Assembly: GCA_021647465.1 (NCBI GenBank)
Contig: JAKIUQ010000009.1
Location: 1 to 64,000, forward strand
DNA length: 64,000 nucleotides
Origin: Emcibacter sp.
GTDB lineage: Bacteria; Pseudomonadota; Alphaproteobacteria; Sphingomonadales; Emcibacteraceae
Reading direction: 5' to 3'
Shown here: piece after piece, positions 46,501-54,228 of the stretch
Numbering within the stretch: the first letter of the stretch is position 1
Layout: each line of letters begins with the position of its first letter
The notes under the pieces: generated by a model
Database searches by the model: none
Seen by the model: the letters and a program-made list of their open reading frames with translations, nothing else
What the model was told of the DNA's origin: nothing
Position numbers and translations under genes: made by a program

Positions 46501-46696
46501 TTTTTTCCGTGACAAGGGCCTCTACCCGTTCTGCGCTCGCGCCGGGGAAAGGGGTATTGGCGGAATCAAACCGGTGCGAGAGACTAGGATCTTCCTGCCG
46601 GGGCAGCGATGAAATAGCCGAAAACCCCCCCACCAATATAAGGCCGATAACGAGCGTCGTCAGGCGGCGATTGCGGAAAAAAAGATTGCTCCACAT
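43535..46696 (-). CDS. RND efflux permease
   Basis: The 1053-residue inner-membrane pump has 12 helices and two large periplasmic loops. In helix 4 the proton-relay pair reads LLIDNAIV, so only the first aspartate of the usual DD pair is kept. Helix 10 has LAINDSIVVL in place of the AcrB lysine motif. This places it in the DN/ND subgroup of AcrB/D/F-type pumps. It is one base after its adaptor gene. No outer-membrane factor is present, so a TolC from elsewhere is needed. Confidence 0.93.
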   Translation of the reverse strand: MWSNLFFRNRRLTTLVIGLILVGGFSAISSLPRQEDPSLSHRFDSANTPFPGASAERVEALVTEKIEAALSEIDEIKQLISTSRTGMSTVAIQIDDSIRIDELAGVWSKVRDKLKDTERELPEGALTPYILDRKSAVFTFMVGLTWDMPDGISSKPQVDILGRFAKDLERIFTPLPGTEETGVFGELEEEFIVTVNPDALSSVGLTIKDVSTAIALTDSKASAGQLRNGRHDLILEVGGELKSEDRIRNIPLKQIKGGQFLKVGDIATVMKGFRKPVQSAAILNGKRGIVVGAKVKDNIRVDQWAARLQAKVDQFKKGLPEGIKADVIFNQDVYSTDRLSTLIGNIFLGATIIVIIMIFMMGWRSALLVATALPLTVLIVMAAFNFMDIPLHQMSITGLIIALGLLIDNAIVAVDEYRKSRREGIDIETSISKMVKHLSIPLLASTVTTSLTFMPIVLSPGPTGEFIGTMGLAVIISLFASLFLSMTIIPALAGYFDRNELMRAKPSILQRGYSNLPLREKYRSGLRWCMDHPKKALLLSISLPLIGFGVSTTMVQQFFPPVDRDQFQLQMTLPSHSSIEETMRQVNKARAIMTKYPEITHDYWFIAETPPAVFYNSFLNQAGQNNFAGGFVKTISDQATVDILPRLQHDLMTGLPDAMIFAIPFEQGPPFEAPLEIYIYGQDLNILSEKGEEIRRILAQTRNITYTRAKISLSQPKLNFIPDEDAAEVAGLRLTQIAEQLNNALEGQVGGSVLEGNESLPVRVRTGGKNRSSLDYLFNNALIAGGGSQSSDGQNLPGVPLSSLGTLELIPSYGAITRRDSQRVNILQAFIEPYSLASVALADFQRRLAEENFELPDGYHLEFGGEAEKRSESEGELFSTVLPLLVIMMGVLVLAFNSFTSALIIGGVAFFSVGLAILAIWLFGFPMGFTGIMGTMGLIGLAINDSIVVLAALRANERARAADPDAIVDIVVKSSRHIISTTLTTIGGFMPLIIWGGGMWPPLATAISGGMVGATLLALVFVPTLYYLRVKKRAQMRKVKISRNAKKPQVKAA

Positions 46697-46697
46697 A

Positions 46698-47945
46698 TCA
46701 TTCGCTCTCGCTTAAACGAACCAGTTGACCGGGCACGAGACGGTGAATGCCCGCCGTGACGACGCGATGACCGTCCTGCAATGTTCCCCGGACAAAAACG
46801 CGGTCAGAATCTGTATATAGCAGCTGCAATTCTTGCCGGGACAAGAGGCTATATTCTGATGACCCCTTATAGGGGATAAGGGTATAGACGCTCCATAAAC
46901 CCCGGCGACTCTCCGCGAGCGCGCCGCTGGGCAGCCAGAAGCCGGCTTGTTGAATAGTCGTCTTGACCGCAAGCTGGGCCAGTCCGCCGGGCCTGATATT
47001 TTTTGTGTCGCTGGTCACATCGAATATGGCCGTGACGGTGCGGGTTGATTGATCCACTCTATTAATGATAGCGCGCAAGCTGGTTTCGATCTGCTGACCC
47101 TGATAGTCAAATATATATATATTTTCGAGCTTAAGAGCGGCGACGGCAGATTGGGGAAAGCCGACCTGAATCTCAAGCTTTTGATTTTCGATCAGACGGA
47201 TGACGGGCGTGCCCGCGGCAAGGGCTGTTCCTTCATCCTGATAACGGCGGATCACACTGCCGTTAAACTGGGCGGTTAACGTGGCTAAATCGCGGTTGAT
47301 CTCAAGGCTTCTCAAGGCAGCACGCGAAAGTGTCACGGCAGCCTCATTGGCAAGTTTTCGGGCTTTCAGGGCAATGAGGTCAAATTTTATGTCATCATAT
47401 TTTTGTATGGAAATATGGTTTCTGTCCACAAGTACGCTGTAACGGTCATAGGTGGCTTGCGCGCGATCAAGCAGAGCTTTTGTTTCCTGATTTAAGGCGA
47501 TCGCCTGTGCCAGACTGGCGTCAAGTTCCTGTTTTCGGGCCTCCAGCCGGCGCATATCAAGACGCGCGAGAATGTCGCCTTTTTTAACGCGGTCGCCGTC
47601 ATTGACCAGAACTTCCGCCAATAGTCCAGCGGTGTCAAACCCATGGTCACTTTCCCGGCCCGCAACGATATTTCCGGCATATTTCTGCCTTACCTGATAA
47701 TTTTTTTCGGCCTTAATGACCATCGTTTGAACGCTAAGTGCGTGGGATAATATTTCCCGTTCCTGATCCAGACTGGCAAATACCGTTGTTTTGGCAAAGA
47801 AAACAGCCGCCAGAATTGTCGCGAGAAACAGGGCTATAAAGGTGATTTTAAATTGTTTGCGGCGATAGAATGCCTGTGAAAATACAGACGTAGAAACCGA
47901 GATGTTTCGGTCAGTATTGTCTGTCGTATCAGATAGATCAGTCAT
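46698..47945 (-). CDS. RND efflux periplasmic adaptor (membrane fusion protein)
   Basis: The 415-residue adaptor has a membrane anchor at about 33-55, a lipoyl half-motif (GLLAEVLVNDGDRVKKG) near 105-125, an alpha-hairpin at about 130-215, then beta-barrel and membrane-proximal domains (ATLTAQFNGSVIRRY). It has no lipobox cysteine and is anchored by a helix. It is the first gene of the two-gene pump operon. Confidence 0.92.
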   Translation of the reverse strand: MTDLSDTTDNTDRNISVSTSVFSQAFYRRKQFKITFIALFLATILAAVFFAKTTVFASLDQEREILSHALSVQTMVIKAEKNYQVRQKYAGNIVAGRESDHGFDTAGLLAEVLVNDGDRVKKGDILARLDMRRLEARKQELDASLAQAIALNQETKALLDRAQATYDRYSVLVDRNHISIQKYDDIKFDLIALKARKLANEAAVTLSRAALRSLEINRDLATLTAQFNGSVIRRYQDEGTALAAGTPVIRLIENQKLEIQVGFPQSAVAALKLENIYIFDYQGQQIETSLRAIINRVDQSTRTVTAIFDVTSDTKNIRPGGLAQLAVKTTIQQAGFWLPSGALAESRRGLWSVYTLIPYKGSSEYSLLSRQELQLLYTDSDRVFVRGTLQDGHRVVTAGIHRLVPGQLVRLSESE

Positions 47946-48121
47946 TATAATTTCGCCAGAAAATCATTAAGCATTATCGCATATGTTTACGGTGATAACA
48001 TATCATATATATATGCACCGTCAACATTAATCGGATTAGATAGAAATATGTGGTTTAGGGCGGCTGTTTTCTATTTCTTTAAATATATGAATATATTGGA
48101 AAAACGATGAATCTCAATATT

Positions 48122-48172
48122 TTGACAATATGACAGGAAAGAAATAACATAAACGCGTTATGCACGTTATGT
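48122..48172 (+). promoter_or_regulatory. promoter and candidate operator of plsC
   Basis: TTGACA (48,122-48,127), 17 bases, TAACAT (48,145-48,150) is a good housekeeping promoter. An inverted repeat ACATAA-N14-TTATGT (48,147-48,172) overlaps the -10 and start point, with two direct CGTTATG copies inside it. Confidence 0.5.
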
Positions 48173-48208
48173 GAGCTGGCCTTTAAGTCAATCTATAGAG
48201 TATTTTTT

Positions 48209-48937
48209 ATGAATTATATACGGTCTTTAATTTTTAACAGTTTTTTTTGGGTGGGAACCCCCCTGTATGTTGTATTTATTCTGATTCCGGCGTCCTTTTT
48301 TAAGTCTCCGGCACCCATGAGGCGATGTCTGGTCATTTGGTTTGATTTGGTATTTTATCTGTTGGATAAAATAAACCATATCAAGATAGAAGAGCGGGGC
48401 ATTGAAAACCTCCCCAAAGATAAGGGTTTTATTCTATGTTATAAGCATATGAGTAATCTTGATGCCTTATTGGCCTATTCCCGAATGCCGAATCTTACGG
48501 CGCTTGCCAAAATAGAATTATTCAGCGTTTTTGGCATAAAGCAGGTTTTGACTAAAATGGAAGTCATTGCCATTGATCGGGGGAAGGGCAAAGCCAAAGA
48601 CAAAACACCGGAAATTGCCAAAATATTAATTGAGCAGAAAATACCGCTGCTGGTATTTGTTGAGGGCACACGCACGCGCGTCGGTCAACGTAAAAAATTG
48701 AAATCCGGGGTTTATTATATGCAAAAAGATGTTGATCTTCCGGTGATCTGCGTGTCGACCAACACGGGGGTGCATTGGTTGAAGGGCAGCCCCTTTAACA
48801 AGCCCGGCACCATCGTTGTGCAATATCATCCTGCCATAGAGCGCGGACTGGATAAAGATGAATTTATGGCGCGGGTCAAAGAATATGTTGTCATCCATAG
48901 CGAGAAGCTGATGGGCGTTGAAGGCACAGACGAATAG
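48209..48937 (+). CDS. plsC: 1-acyl-sn-glycerol-3-phosphate acyltransferase (PlsC-like)
   Basis: This membrane acyltransferase makes phosphatidic acid from lysophosphatidate. It has the H-x4-D active site (HMSNLD at about 76-81) and the glycerophosphate motif FVEGTRTR near residue 152. One N-terminal helix anchors it. It has 242 residues. The usual NHQSWxD context is KHMSNLD here, so relatives that use other acceptors remain possible. Confidence 0.85.
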   Translation: MNYIRSLIFNSFFWVGTPLYVVFILIPASFFKSPAPMRRCLVIWFDLVFYLLDKINHIKIEERGIENLPKDKGFILCYKHMSNLDALLAYSRMPNLTALAKIELFSVFGIKQVLTKMEVIAIDRGKGKAKDKTPEIAKILIEQKIPLLVFVEGTRTRVGQRKKLKSGVYYMQKDVDLPVICVSTNTGVHWLKGSPFNKPGTIVVQYHPAIERGLDKDEFMARVKEYVVIHSEKLMGVEGTDE

Positions 48938-48990
48938 GCCCGGCAATATTAAAGCCAGTTTATTAAATTTGGGCCCATCACCATAATGAT

Positions 48991-49737
48991 TTAATCCATA
49001 TGCAGGATCACGCCGATCCGCAATACTTCTGTGCTGGGGTCGAAGAAAAGGTCATCCGCGCCGCGTCGCCAATTGATTTTTGAATGGGCGGTTCTGACAT
49101 ATTCAATGCGCAGGGCTATATCTTCCATGATCCCGATTTCAAAACCCGCGCCGTAACGGTATCCCCCGGCACCCTTGGAAAAATCACCGCCGGCATCGCT
49201 CATTTTAAATTTGGTTGAGGTATAGCCGCCAAGGCCATAAATGAGAATATTATCGGATACTGTAAAGCCTAGGCGCGTATTAATATCAAAGGCAAAGCCT
49301 GTTTTGATTGTTAAATCCCTCGTGCCAAATTCGGCAGGAATTGTTTCGTCGTTAACAATATGTTCAGGGATCACCGTATTAACAATGGCGGCGGCCTTGC
49401 CGCCGGGCAGGCCAAGGGCGCCTTCGATGCTGACATAAACAGGGCCCCAGAAATTGGTGCCGATGCCGCCGTAAAGCGTGCCGCCATATCCCGTGCCCTT
49501 GGTGCCGTCACCGATGCCTGTGATGAAATTATTTGCATCTGCATCCGGCTCCAGATCCACATAAGTATTTTTTGACGTCACTCTGGAATAGTTGGCGTGC
49601 AACCCAAGATAAAGCCCTTCGAATGGGTTGCCATCAACGCCGGCTTGCGCCTGGGATGTTGTCAAGGTGGTTGCGCTCAAGGTTGCGAAGGTCAGGGCTG
49701 CCGCGCTGATGAATGCTGTTTTAAATCGGTAGGACAT
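48991..49737 (-). CDS. outer membrane beta-barrel protein
   Basis: The 248-residue protein has a signal peptide (cleavage after QAQA) and an eight-strand OmpA/OmpW-type barrel of alternating strands (GLYLGLHANYS, then IYGLGGYTSTKF and IALRIEYVR). The end HMD lacks the aromatic last residue typical of BAM substrates. There is no OmpA periplasmic domain. Function is unknown. Confidence 0.8.
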   Translation of the reverse strand: MSYRFKTAFISAAALTFATLSATTLTTSQAQAGVDGNPFEGLYLGLHANYSRVTSKNTYVDLEPDADANNFITGIGDGTKGTGYGGTLYGGIGTNFWGPVYVSIEGALGLPGGKAAAIVNTVIPEHIVNDETIPAEFGTRDLTIKTGFAFDINTRLGFTVSDNILIYGLGGYTSTKFKMSDAGGDFSKGAGGYRYGAGFEIGIMEDIALRIEYVRTAHSKINWRRGADDLFFDPSTEVLRIGVILHMD

Positions 49738-50083
49738 TAAATGTACATTTCCCTTTAGTATGTGAATGTTATTTCGTTATATGGCCAATCTATCTAATCA
49801 GCCTATGTCATTTTTGTGACCATATTACATTTTTTTTGGATCAGGAAACAAGAAGTTTACTCTTTTACCTGACTCTGGGCTTGACTCTGATCCCAATTCC
49901 CCATATTTTCCCCACAAATATCAAGGATATGCAAAAGAATGCGTCCAAGGATGTACATCAGTCAGCGAAGATTCGCCCACTGGTGCTTTTTTGTTATGTG
50001 ATTTTTGCGGCTAAAACAGAGATACAGCCTTGAGCCCGTTTCATGGTGTTTCTATAACACCGGAAACAAACAGAGAAAAGATT
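49738..50083 (+). promoter_or_regulatory. upstream region of ffh with candidate promoter
   Basis: TTGACT (49,881-49,886), 17 bases, TATTTT (49,904-49,909) fits a housekeeping promoter reading towards ffh, leaving a leader of about 170 bases. The rest of this 346-base spacer shows no RNA-like element that I can support. Confidence 0.4.
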
Positions 50084-51451
50084 ATGTTTGACAGTTTAAG
50101 CGATAAGCTTGGCGGAATATTTGATAAGCTGAAAAGACGCGGTGCCTTGAAAGAGGCGGACGTCAGGCAAGCTATGCGGGAAGTGCGGGTTGCGCTTTTG
50201 GAGGCGGATGTTGCCTTGCCGGTTGTCAAGGATTTCATAGCCAGCGTTACAGAACGCGCTGTCGGGCAAGAGGTTATGAAGTCCGTCTCGCCGGGTCAAA
50301 TGGTTGTCAAAATTGTCAATGATCATCTGACGGAAATGCTCGGCAGTGATACGAGCGGCATCAGCCTTGCGGCGGTGGCACCAGTGCCGATTCTGATGGT
50401 GGGTCTGCAGGGGTCTGGTAAGACGACGTCTGCGGCAAAAATCGCCAAACGCCTGAAAGAAAAAGAAAATAAAAAGGTTATGATGGCGTCATTGGACATA
50501 TATCGTCCAGCGGCCATGGAACAGCTTAAGATTCTGGGTGAGCAGATAGGCGTGCCCACCTTACCGATCATTGACGGTCAGTTGCCGGTGGATATTGCCA
50601 AGCGTGCGATGACGGCGGCCAAGCTTCAGGGCATGGATGTTATTCTGTTGGATACGGCGGGTCGTCTGCATATCGATCAGACATTGATGGCGGAAATCAT
50701 CGGGGTACGTGAGGCGGTGACCCCTCATGAAACATTGCTTGTTGTTGATAGTCTGACCGGACAGGATGCGGTTAATGTGGCCCAGTCCTTCAGCGATCAG
50801 ATTGGCATCACGGGGGTTGTTTTAACCCGTATGGACGGCGACGGGCGCGGCGGCGCGGCCCTTAGCATGCGTGCGGTAACGGGCCAGCCGATTAAATTGG
50901 TGGGTACCGGCGAAAAACTCGACGATATAGAAGAATTCCACCCAGAGCGGGTGGCGTCCCGGATTTTGGGCATGGGCGATGTGGTTTCCCTTGTGGAAAA
51001 AGCCGCCGAGACCATTGAGGCCGCTGAAGCCGAAGTCATGATTAAAAAGATGAAGAAGGGCCAGTTCGATTTTGATGATCTGCGCGCCCAACTTCGTCAG
51101 ATGAAAAAGCTGGGCGGCATGTCGAGCATTCTTGGTATGTTGCCGGGGATCGGCAAGGCACAAAAGAAAATGGCCAATGCCAATATTGACGACAGTCTTC
51201 TTAAACGGCAGGAGGCTATTATCAACAGCATGACCCCTATGGAAAGAGGCCGGCCTAAATTATTAAATGCCTCTCGCAAGAAAAGAATCGCCAGCGGTGC
51301 GGGCGTGAGCGTTCAGGAGATCAATAAGCTGATCAAGATGCAAAAACAAATGGCCGTCATGATGAAAAAGATGGGCAAAATGGGTCAAGGCGGCGGCATG
51401 CCCCTGCCCGGCCAAATCCCGCCCGGAATGGAAGGGCTGATCCCAAAATAA
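50084..51451 (+). CDS. ffh: signal recognition particle protein Ffh
   Basis: This SRP GTPase binds signal peptides and 4.5S RNA. The start MFDSLSDKLG is the family N-terminus, giving 455 residues; a longer frame from 50,030 exists. The G motifs are GLQGSGKTT, DTAGR and TRMDG. The C-terminal M domain is methionine-rich (KMQKQMAVMMKKMGKMG). Its receptor FtsY is at 6,985. rpsP follows. Confidence 0.96.
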   Translation: MFDSLSDKLGGIFDKLKRRGALKEADVRQAMREVRVALLEADVALPVVKDFIASVTERAVGQEVMKSVSPGQMVVKIVNDHLTEMLGSDTSGISLAAVAPVPILMVGLQGSGKTTSAAKIAKRLKEKENKKVMMASLDIYRPAAMEQLKILGEQIGVPTLPIIDGQLPVDIAKRAMTAAKLQGMDVILLDTAGRLHIDQTLMAEIIGVREAVTPHETLLVVDSLTGQDAVNVAQSFSDQIGITGVVLTRMDGDGRGGAALSMRAVTGQPIKLVGTGEKLDDIEEFHPERVASRILGMGDVVSLVEKAAETIEAAEAEVMIKKMKKGQFDFDDLRAQLRQMKKLGGMSSILGMLPGIGKAQKKMANANIDDSLLKRQEAIINSMTPMERGRPKLLNASRKKRIASGAGVSVQEINKLIKMQKQMAVMMKKMGKMGQGGGMPLPGQIPPGMEGLIPK

Positions 51452-51599
51452 AGTATGGAAGATTTGCTTCCGAAATAAACATAGCTAAAAAACTGGCCTC
51501 CAAATATACAAAGACCAGATATGGCCTGAGACAAGACGAATTAAAACTGAATTTTAAATAATACTAGAGAAAATTAAACTTAAGAAAGGATTAGCCTGA

Positions 51600-52106
51600 A
51601 TGGCTGTTAAAATTAGATTGGCTCGCGGGGGCGCAAAAAAACGTCCCTATTACCGTATTGTTGTTGCTGATGTGCGTGCGCCGCGCGATGGCCGTTACAT
51701 TGAAAAAGTTGGTACCCATAATCCGCTTTTGCCAAAGGATCACGAAGACCGTGTTCGTCTGGTGGAAGACCGGATTAAATATTGGCTGAGCGAAGGTGCG
51801 AAGCCGACGGATCGTGTTGCCCGTTTTCTGGATGCGGCGGGTTTGCTCAAACGTGAAGCAAAAGACAATCCCAATAAAGCCAAGCCGGGCGCCAAGGCAT
51901 TAGAGCGTGTTGAAGAGCGAAAAGCCAAAGGCGAAGCTGCTGCAGAAGCCGCTGAAGCCGCCAAAGCTGAAGCCATTGAAGCTGCTGCTGCCGCCAAAGC
52001 CGCTGCCGCTGAAGCCGCTGCTGCTGCCAAAGCTGCCCCAGCCGAAGAAGTTGTTGCTGAAGAGGTCCCGACAGAAGCTGCTGCGGAAGAAAAAACCAAA
52101 GCTTAA
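51600..52106 (+). CDS. rpsP: 30S ribosomal protein S16 with long Ala/Glu/Lys tail
   Basis: The conserved S16 core occupies about 1-82 (KIRLARGGAKKRPYYRIVVAD, shortened here to its first residues, and PLLPKD). An unusual tail of about 80 residues, almost only Ala, Glu and Lys, follows (AEAAEAAKAEAIEAAAAAK). Such extensions occur in some alphaproteobacteria. It heads rpsP-rimM-trmD-rplS. Confidence 0.95.
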   Translation: MAVKIRLARGGAKKRPYYRIVVADVRAPRDGRYIEKVGTHNPLLPKDHEDRVRLVEDRIKYWLSEGAKPTDRVARFLDAAGLLKREAKDNPNKAKPGAKALERVEERKAKGEAAAEAAEAAKAEAIEAAAAAKAAAAEAAAAAKAAPAEEVVAEEVPTEAAAEEKTKA

Positions 52107-52147
52107 AGCCAAAGTCTATAGATAGTTTAAAGGAAGAAAGAGCCCTG

Positions 52148-52777
52148 ATGTCTCGACCTAACTACGTACATTCCCGGCGTGCTGAGCCCGAGATTGGTCC
52201 CGAGTGGATTTCAATCGGGGTGATCGTTGGGGCTGTGGGGGTTAAGGGCGCTGTTCGCCTGAAGACGTTTACGGATGATCTGAAGTCGGTCCTGATCAGG
52301 GGCGCTGTCACAATCTTTCCAAATATAAATAGCAAGGGTGAACTGCGGGATTGCAAGCTGATGCATAAGATCAAAGTTGGATATGCCTGCCAGATTTCAG
52401 GCATAGAGGACCGGGATCAGGCAGAGGCCCTCAAGGGCGTAAAATTATATGTGCCGCGTAAAAGCCTGCCTGAAATTGATGAAGAGGATAGTTTTTATTA
52501 CGAGGATATGGAAGGCCTGATCGCAAGAGACATGGCGGGTAATCCGTTTGGTGTGGTCACGTCCATTTATAATTTTGGTGCCGGAGATGTGCTTGAGGTG
52601 CAGTTGGACGATAGTCAAAACGGCCTTATGACTGGTAAAGCTGGAACTGGTAAAATAATGTACCCCTTTCGGGATGAATTTGTTCCGGAAGTGAATATTA
52701 AGGATAGGTTTCTGGTGATTGATCGGGCGGCTTTTGGCGACGACCTTGAACCGGCAGCGGATTCAGAAGAAGTTTAA
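52148..52777 (+). CDS. rimM: ribosome maturation factor RimM
   Basis: RimM assists 30S head assembly and binds S19. The N-terminal barrel (IGVIVGAVGVKGAVRLKTF) and the PRC-type C-terminal barrel (YYEDMEGLIARD, EVNIKDRFLVID) are clear. It has 209 residues, with GGAAG before the start. trmD begins one base after its stop. Confidence 0.94.
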   Translation: MSRPNYVHSRRAEPEIGPEWISIGVIVGAVGVKGAVRLKTFTDDLKSVLIRGAVTIFPNINSKGELRDCKLMHKIKVGYACQISGIEDRDQAEALKGVKLYVPRKSLPEIDEEDSFYYEDMEGLIARDMAGNPFGVVTSIYNFGAGDVLEVQLDDSQNGLMTGKAGTGKIMYPFRDEFVPEVNIKDRFLVIDRAAFGDDLEPAADSEEV

Positions 52778-52778
52778 G

Positions 52779-53507
52779 ATGCCGCAAACGGATAAAGAGC
52801 CTGTTTGGACAGCGCAAATTCTGACCCTTTTCCCGGAAATATTTCCGGGGCCATTGGGGGCTTCCCTTGCGGGCAAAGCCCTCGATAAAGGACTCTGGGC
52901 CATGAATGTGGTTCAAATCAGGGATTATGCCTTGGATAAGCACCGTAATGTGGACGATACGCCGGCGGGCGGCGGCCCGGGTATGGTGATGCGGGCGGAT
53001 GTTCTGGCGGCGGCGATTGATGATGTGACCAAAGATAAAAATGGCGATGACTATCCGTTGGTATATTTGTCGCCGCGCGGCAGAAGGCTGGATCAGGAAT
53101 TGATTCGGGAGTTTGCGTTAAAAAAAGGCATTACGCTGCTTTGCGGCCGATTTGAGGGTGTGGATGAGCGGGTTTTAGAGGCCCGTAATATCAGGGAGGT
53201 AAGCCTTGGTGATTTTATCTTGTCCGGCGGGGATCTGGCGGCATTGGCATTGATGGATGCGGTGGTGCGAACAATCCCGGGTGTGGTCGGTGATGCGGAT
53301 ATATTAACGGAGGAAACTTTTGAATCGGGGTTGCTTGAGTATCCCCATTATACCCGCCCCAAAGTTTGGGAAGGGCAGGAAATACCGGAAGTGCTGCAAT
53401 CGGGGCACCATGGAAAAATAAAGCAATGGCGCCAGAAGCAGTCAGAAAGTCTGACAAAGGAAAGGCGACCGGACCTTTGGAATCAATATCTTAACCAGAA
53501 GAAATGA
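52779..53507 (+). CDS. trmD: tRNA (guanine37-N1)-methyltransferase
   Basis: This SPOUT methyltransferase makes m1G37. Its motifs are ILTLFPEIFPG, GGGPGMVM, LSPRGRRLDQ, LLCGRFEGVDERV and LGDFILSGGDLAA with the knotted SAM site. The start at 52,779 gives 242 residues; a longer frame overlaps rimM. It is conserved in this ribosomal operon. Confidence 0.95.
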   Translation: MPQTDKEPVWTAQILTLFPEIFPGPLGASLAGKALDKGLWAMNVVQIRDYALDKHRNVDDTPAGGGPGMVMRADVLAAAIDDVTKDKNGDDYPLVYLSPRGRRLDQELIREFALKKGITLLCGRFEGVDERVLEARNIREVSLGDFILSGGDLAALALMDAVVRTIPGVVGDADILTEETFESGLLEYPHYTRPKVWEGQEIPEVLQSGHHGKIKQWRQKQSESLTKERRPDLWNQYLNQKK

Positions 53508-53646
53508 TGATTCCGGGATAAGGATAATAAGGGTATATCACCCGTTGGAAAAACCGAAAAGCGGATGATATGCAGATGAGTAAATTTGATGTTGGAATTT
53601 GAGGATCCTTGCTATATAAGCGGGTCAGCTGAAGAGAGAGAGCGTT

Positions 53647-54063
53647 ATGAATATTATTGAAAAATTTGAAAAAGAGCAGATTGCAAAGCTTACTGAGGGG
53701 AAAGTAATCCCTGAGTTTTCTGCGGGTGATACCCTGCGGGTTAATGTGAAAGTCATCGAGGGTGAGCGCGAGCGTATTCAGGGTTATGAGGGCGTTTGTA
53801 TTGCGCGGTCAAATCGGGCCCTGAATTCATCATTCACGGTACGCAAAATTTCATATGGTGAAGGGGTGGAACGTGTTTTCCCGCTTTATTCCCCGAATGT
53901 GGAAAATATTGAAGTCATTCGCCGGGGTAAAGTTCGCCGGGCGAAACTTTATTATCTGCGTCCGTTGCGCGGTAAGAAAGCGCGTATTGCGGAAAGAAAA
54001 GACTGGATGAAAAAACCAGCTACGGCAAAAACTGAGGTGATTACCCCCTCAGAGGAAGCCTGA
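53647..54063 (+). CDS. rplS: 50S ribosomal protein L19
   Basis: L19 sits at the 30S-50S interface. The core shows FSAGDTLRVNVKVIEG, GYEGVCIARSNRALNSSF and FPLYSPNVENIEV, then GKVRRAKLYYLR. It has 138 residues, with a short charged tail. It is the end of the ribosomal operon, followed by a terminator. Confidence 0.96.
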   Translation: MNIIEKFEKEQIAKLTEGKVIPEFSAGDTLRVNVKVIEGERERIQGYEGVCIARSNRALNSSFTVRKISYGEGVERVFPLYSPNVENIEVIRRGKVRRAKLYYLRPLRGKKARIAERKDWMKKPATAKTEVITPSEEA

Positions 54064-54119
54064 TTGACTTAAAAATATTTAAGAAAATCCGGGCTTGCAC
54101 AAGCAGCCCTAAAAAGATC

Positions 54120-54150
54120 AAGGGGCTCGACTGTTGCGGGCCCCTTTTTT
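54120..54150 (+). terminator. intrinsic terminator after rplS
   Basis: AAGGGGC and GCCCCTT enclose a 13-base loop, followed by T residues. A second hairpin of weaker form (GGGCTTG to AAGCAGCCC) lies just upstream at 54,091-54,109. Confidence 0.88.
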
Positions 54151-54228
54151 CATATGTGGAGATTTTGTTTTAAGCATTTCATAAGGATCATCGCCACAAT
54201 TGATTTAAATAAGGCGCGAGAAGAATAA

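Noticed and set aside
49836..50033. A 65-codon frame upstream of ffh
   Set aside because: It needs a TTG start without a ribosome site and overlaps a good -35/-10 pair.
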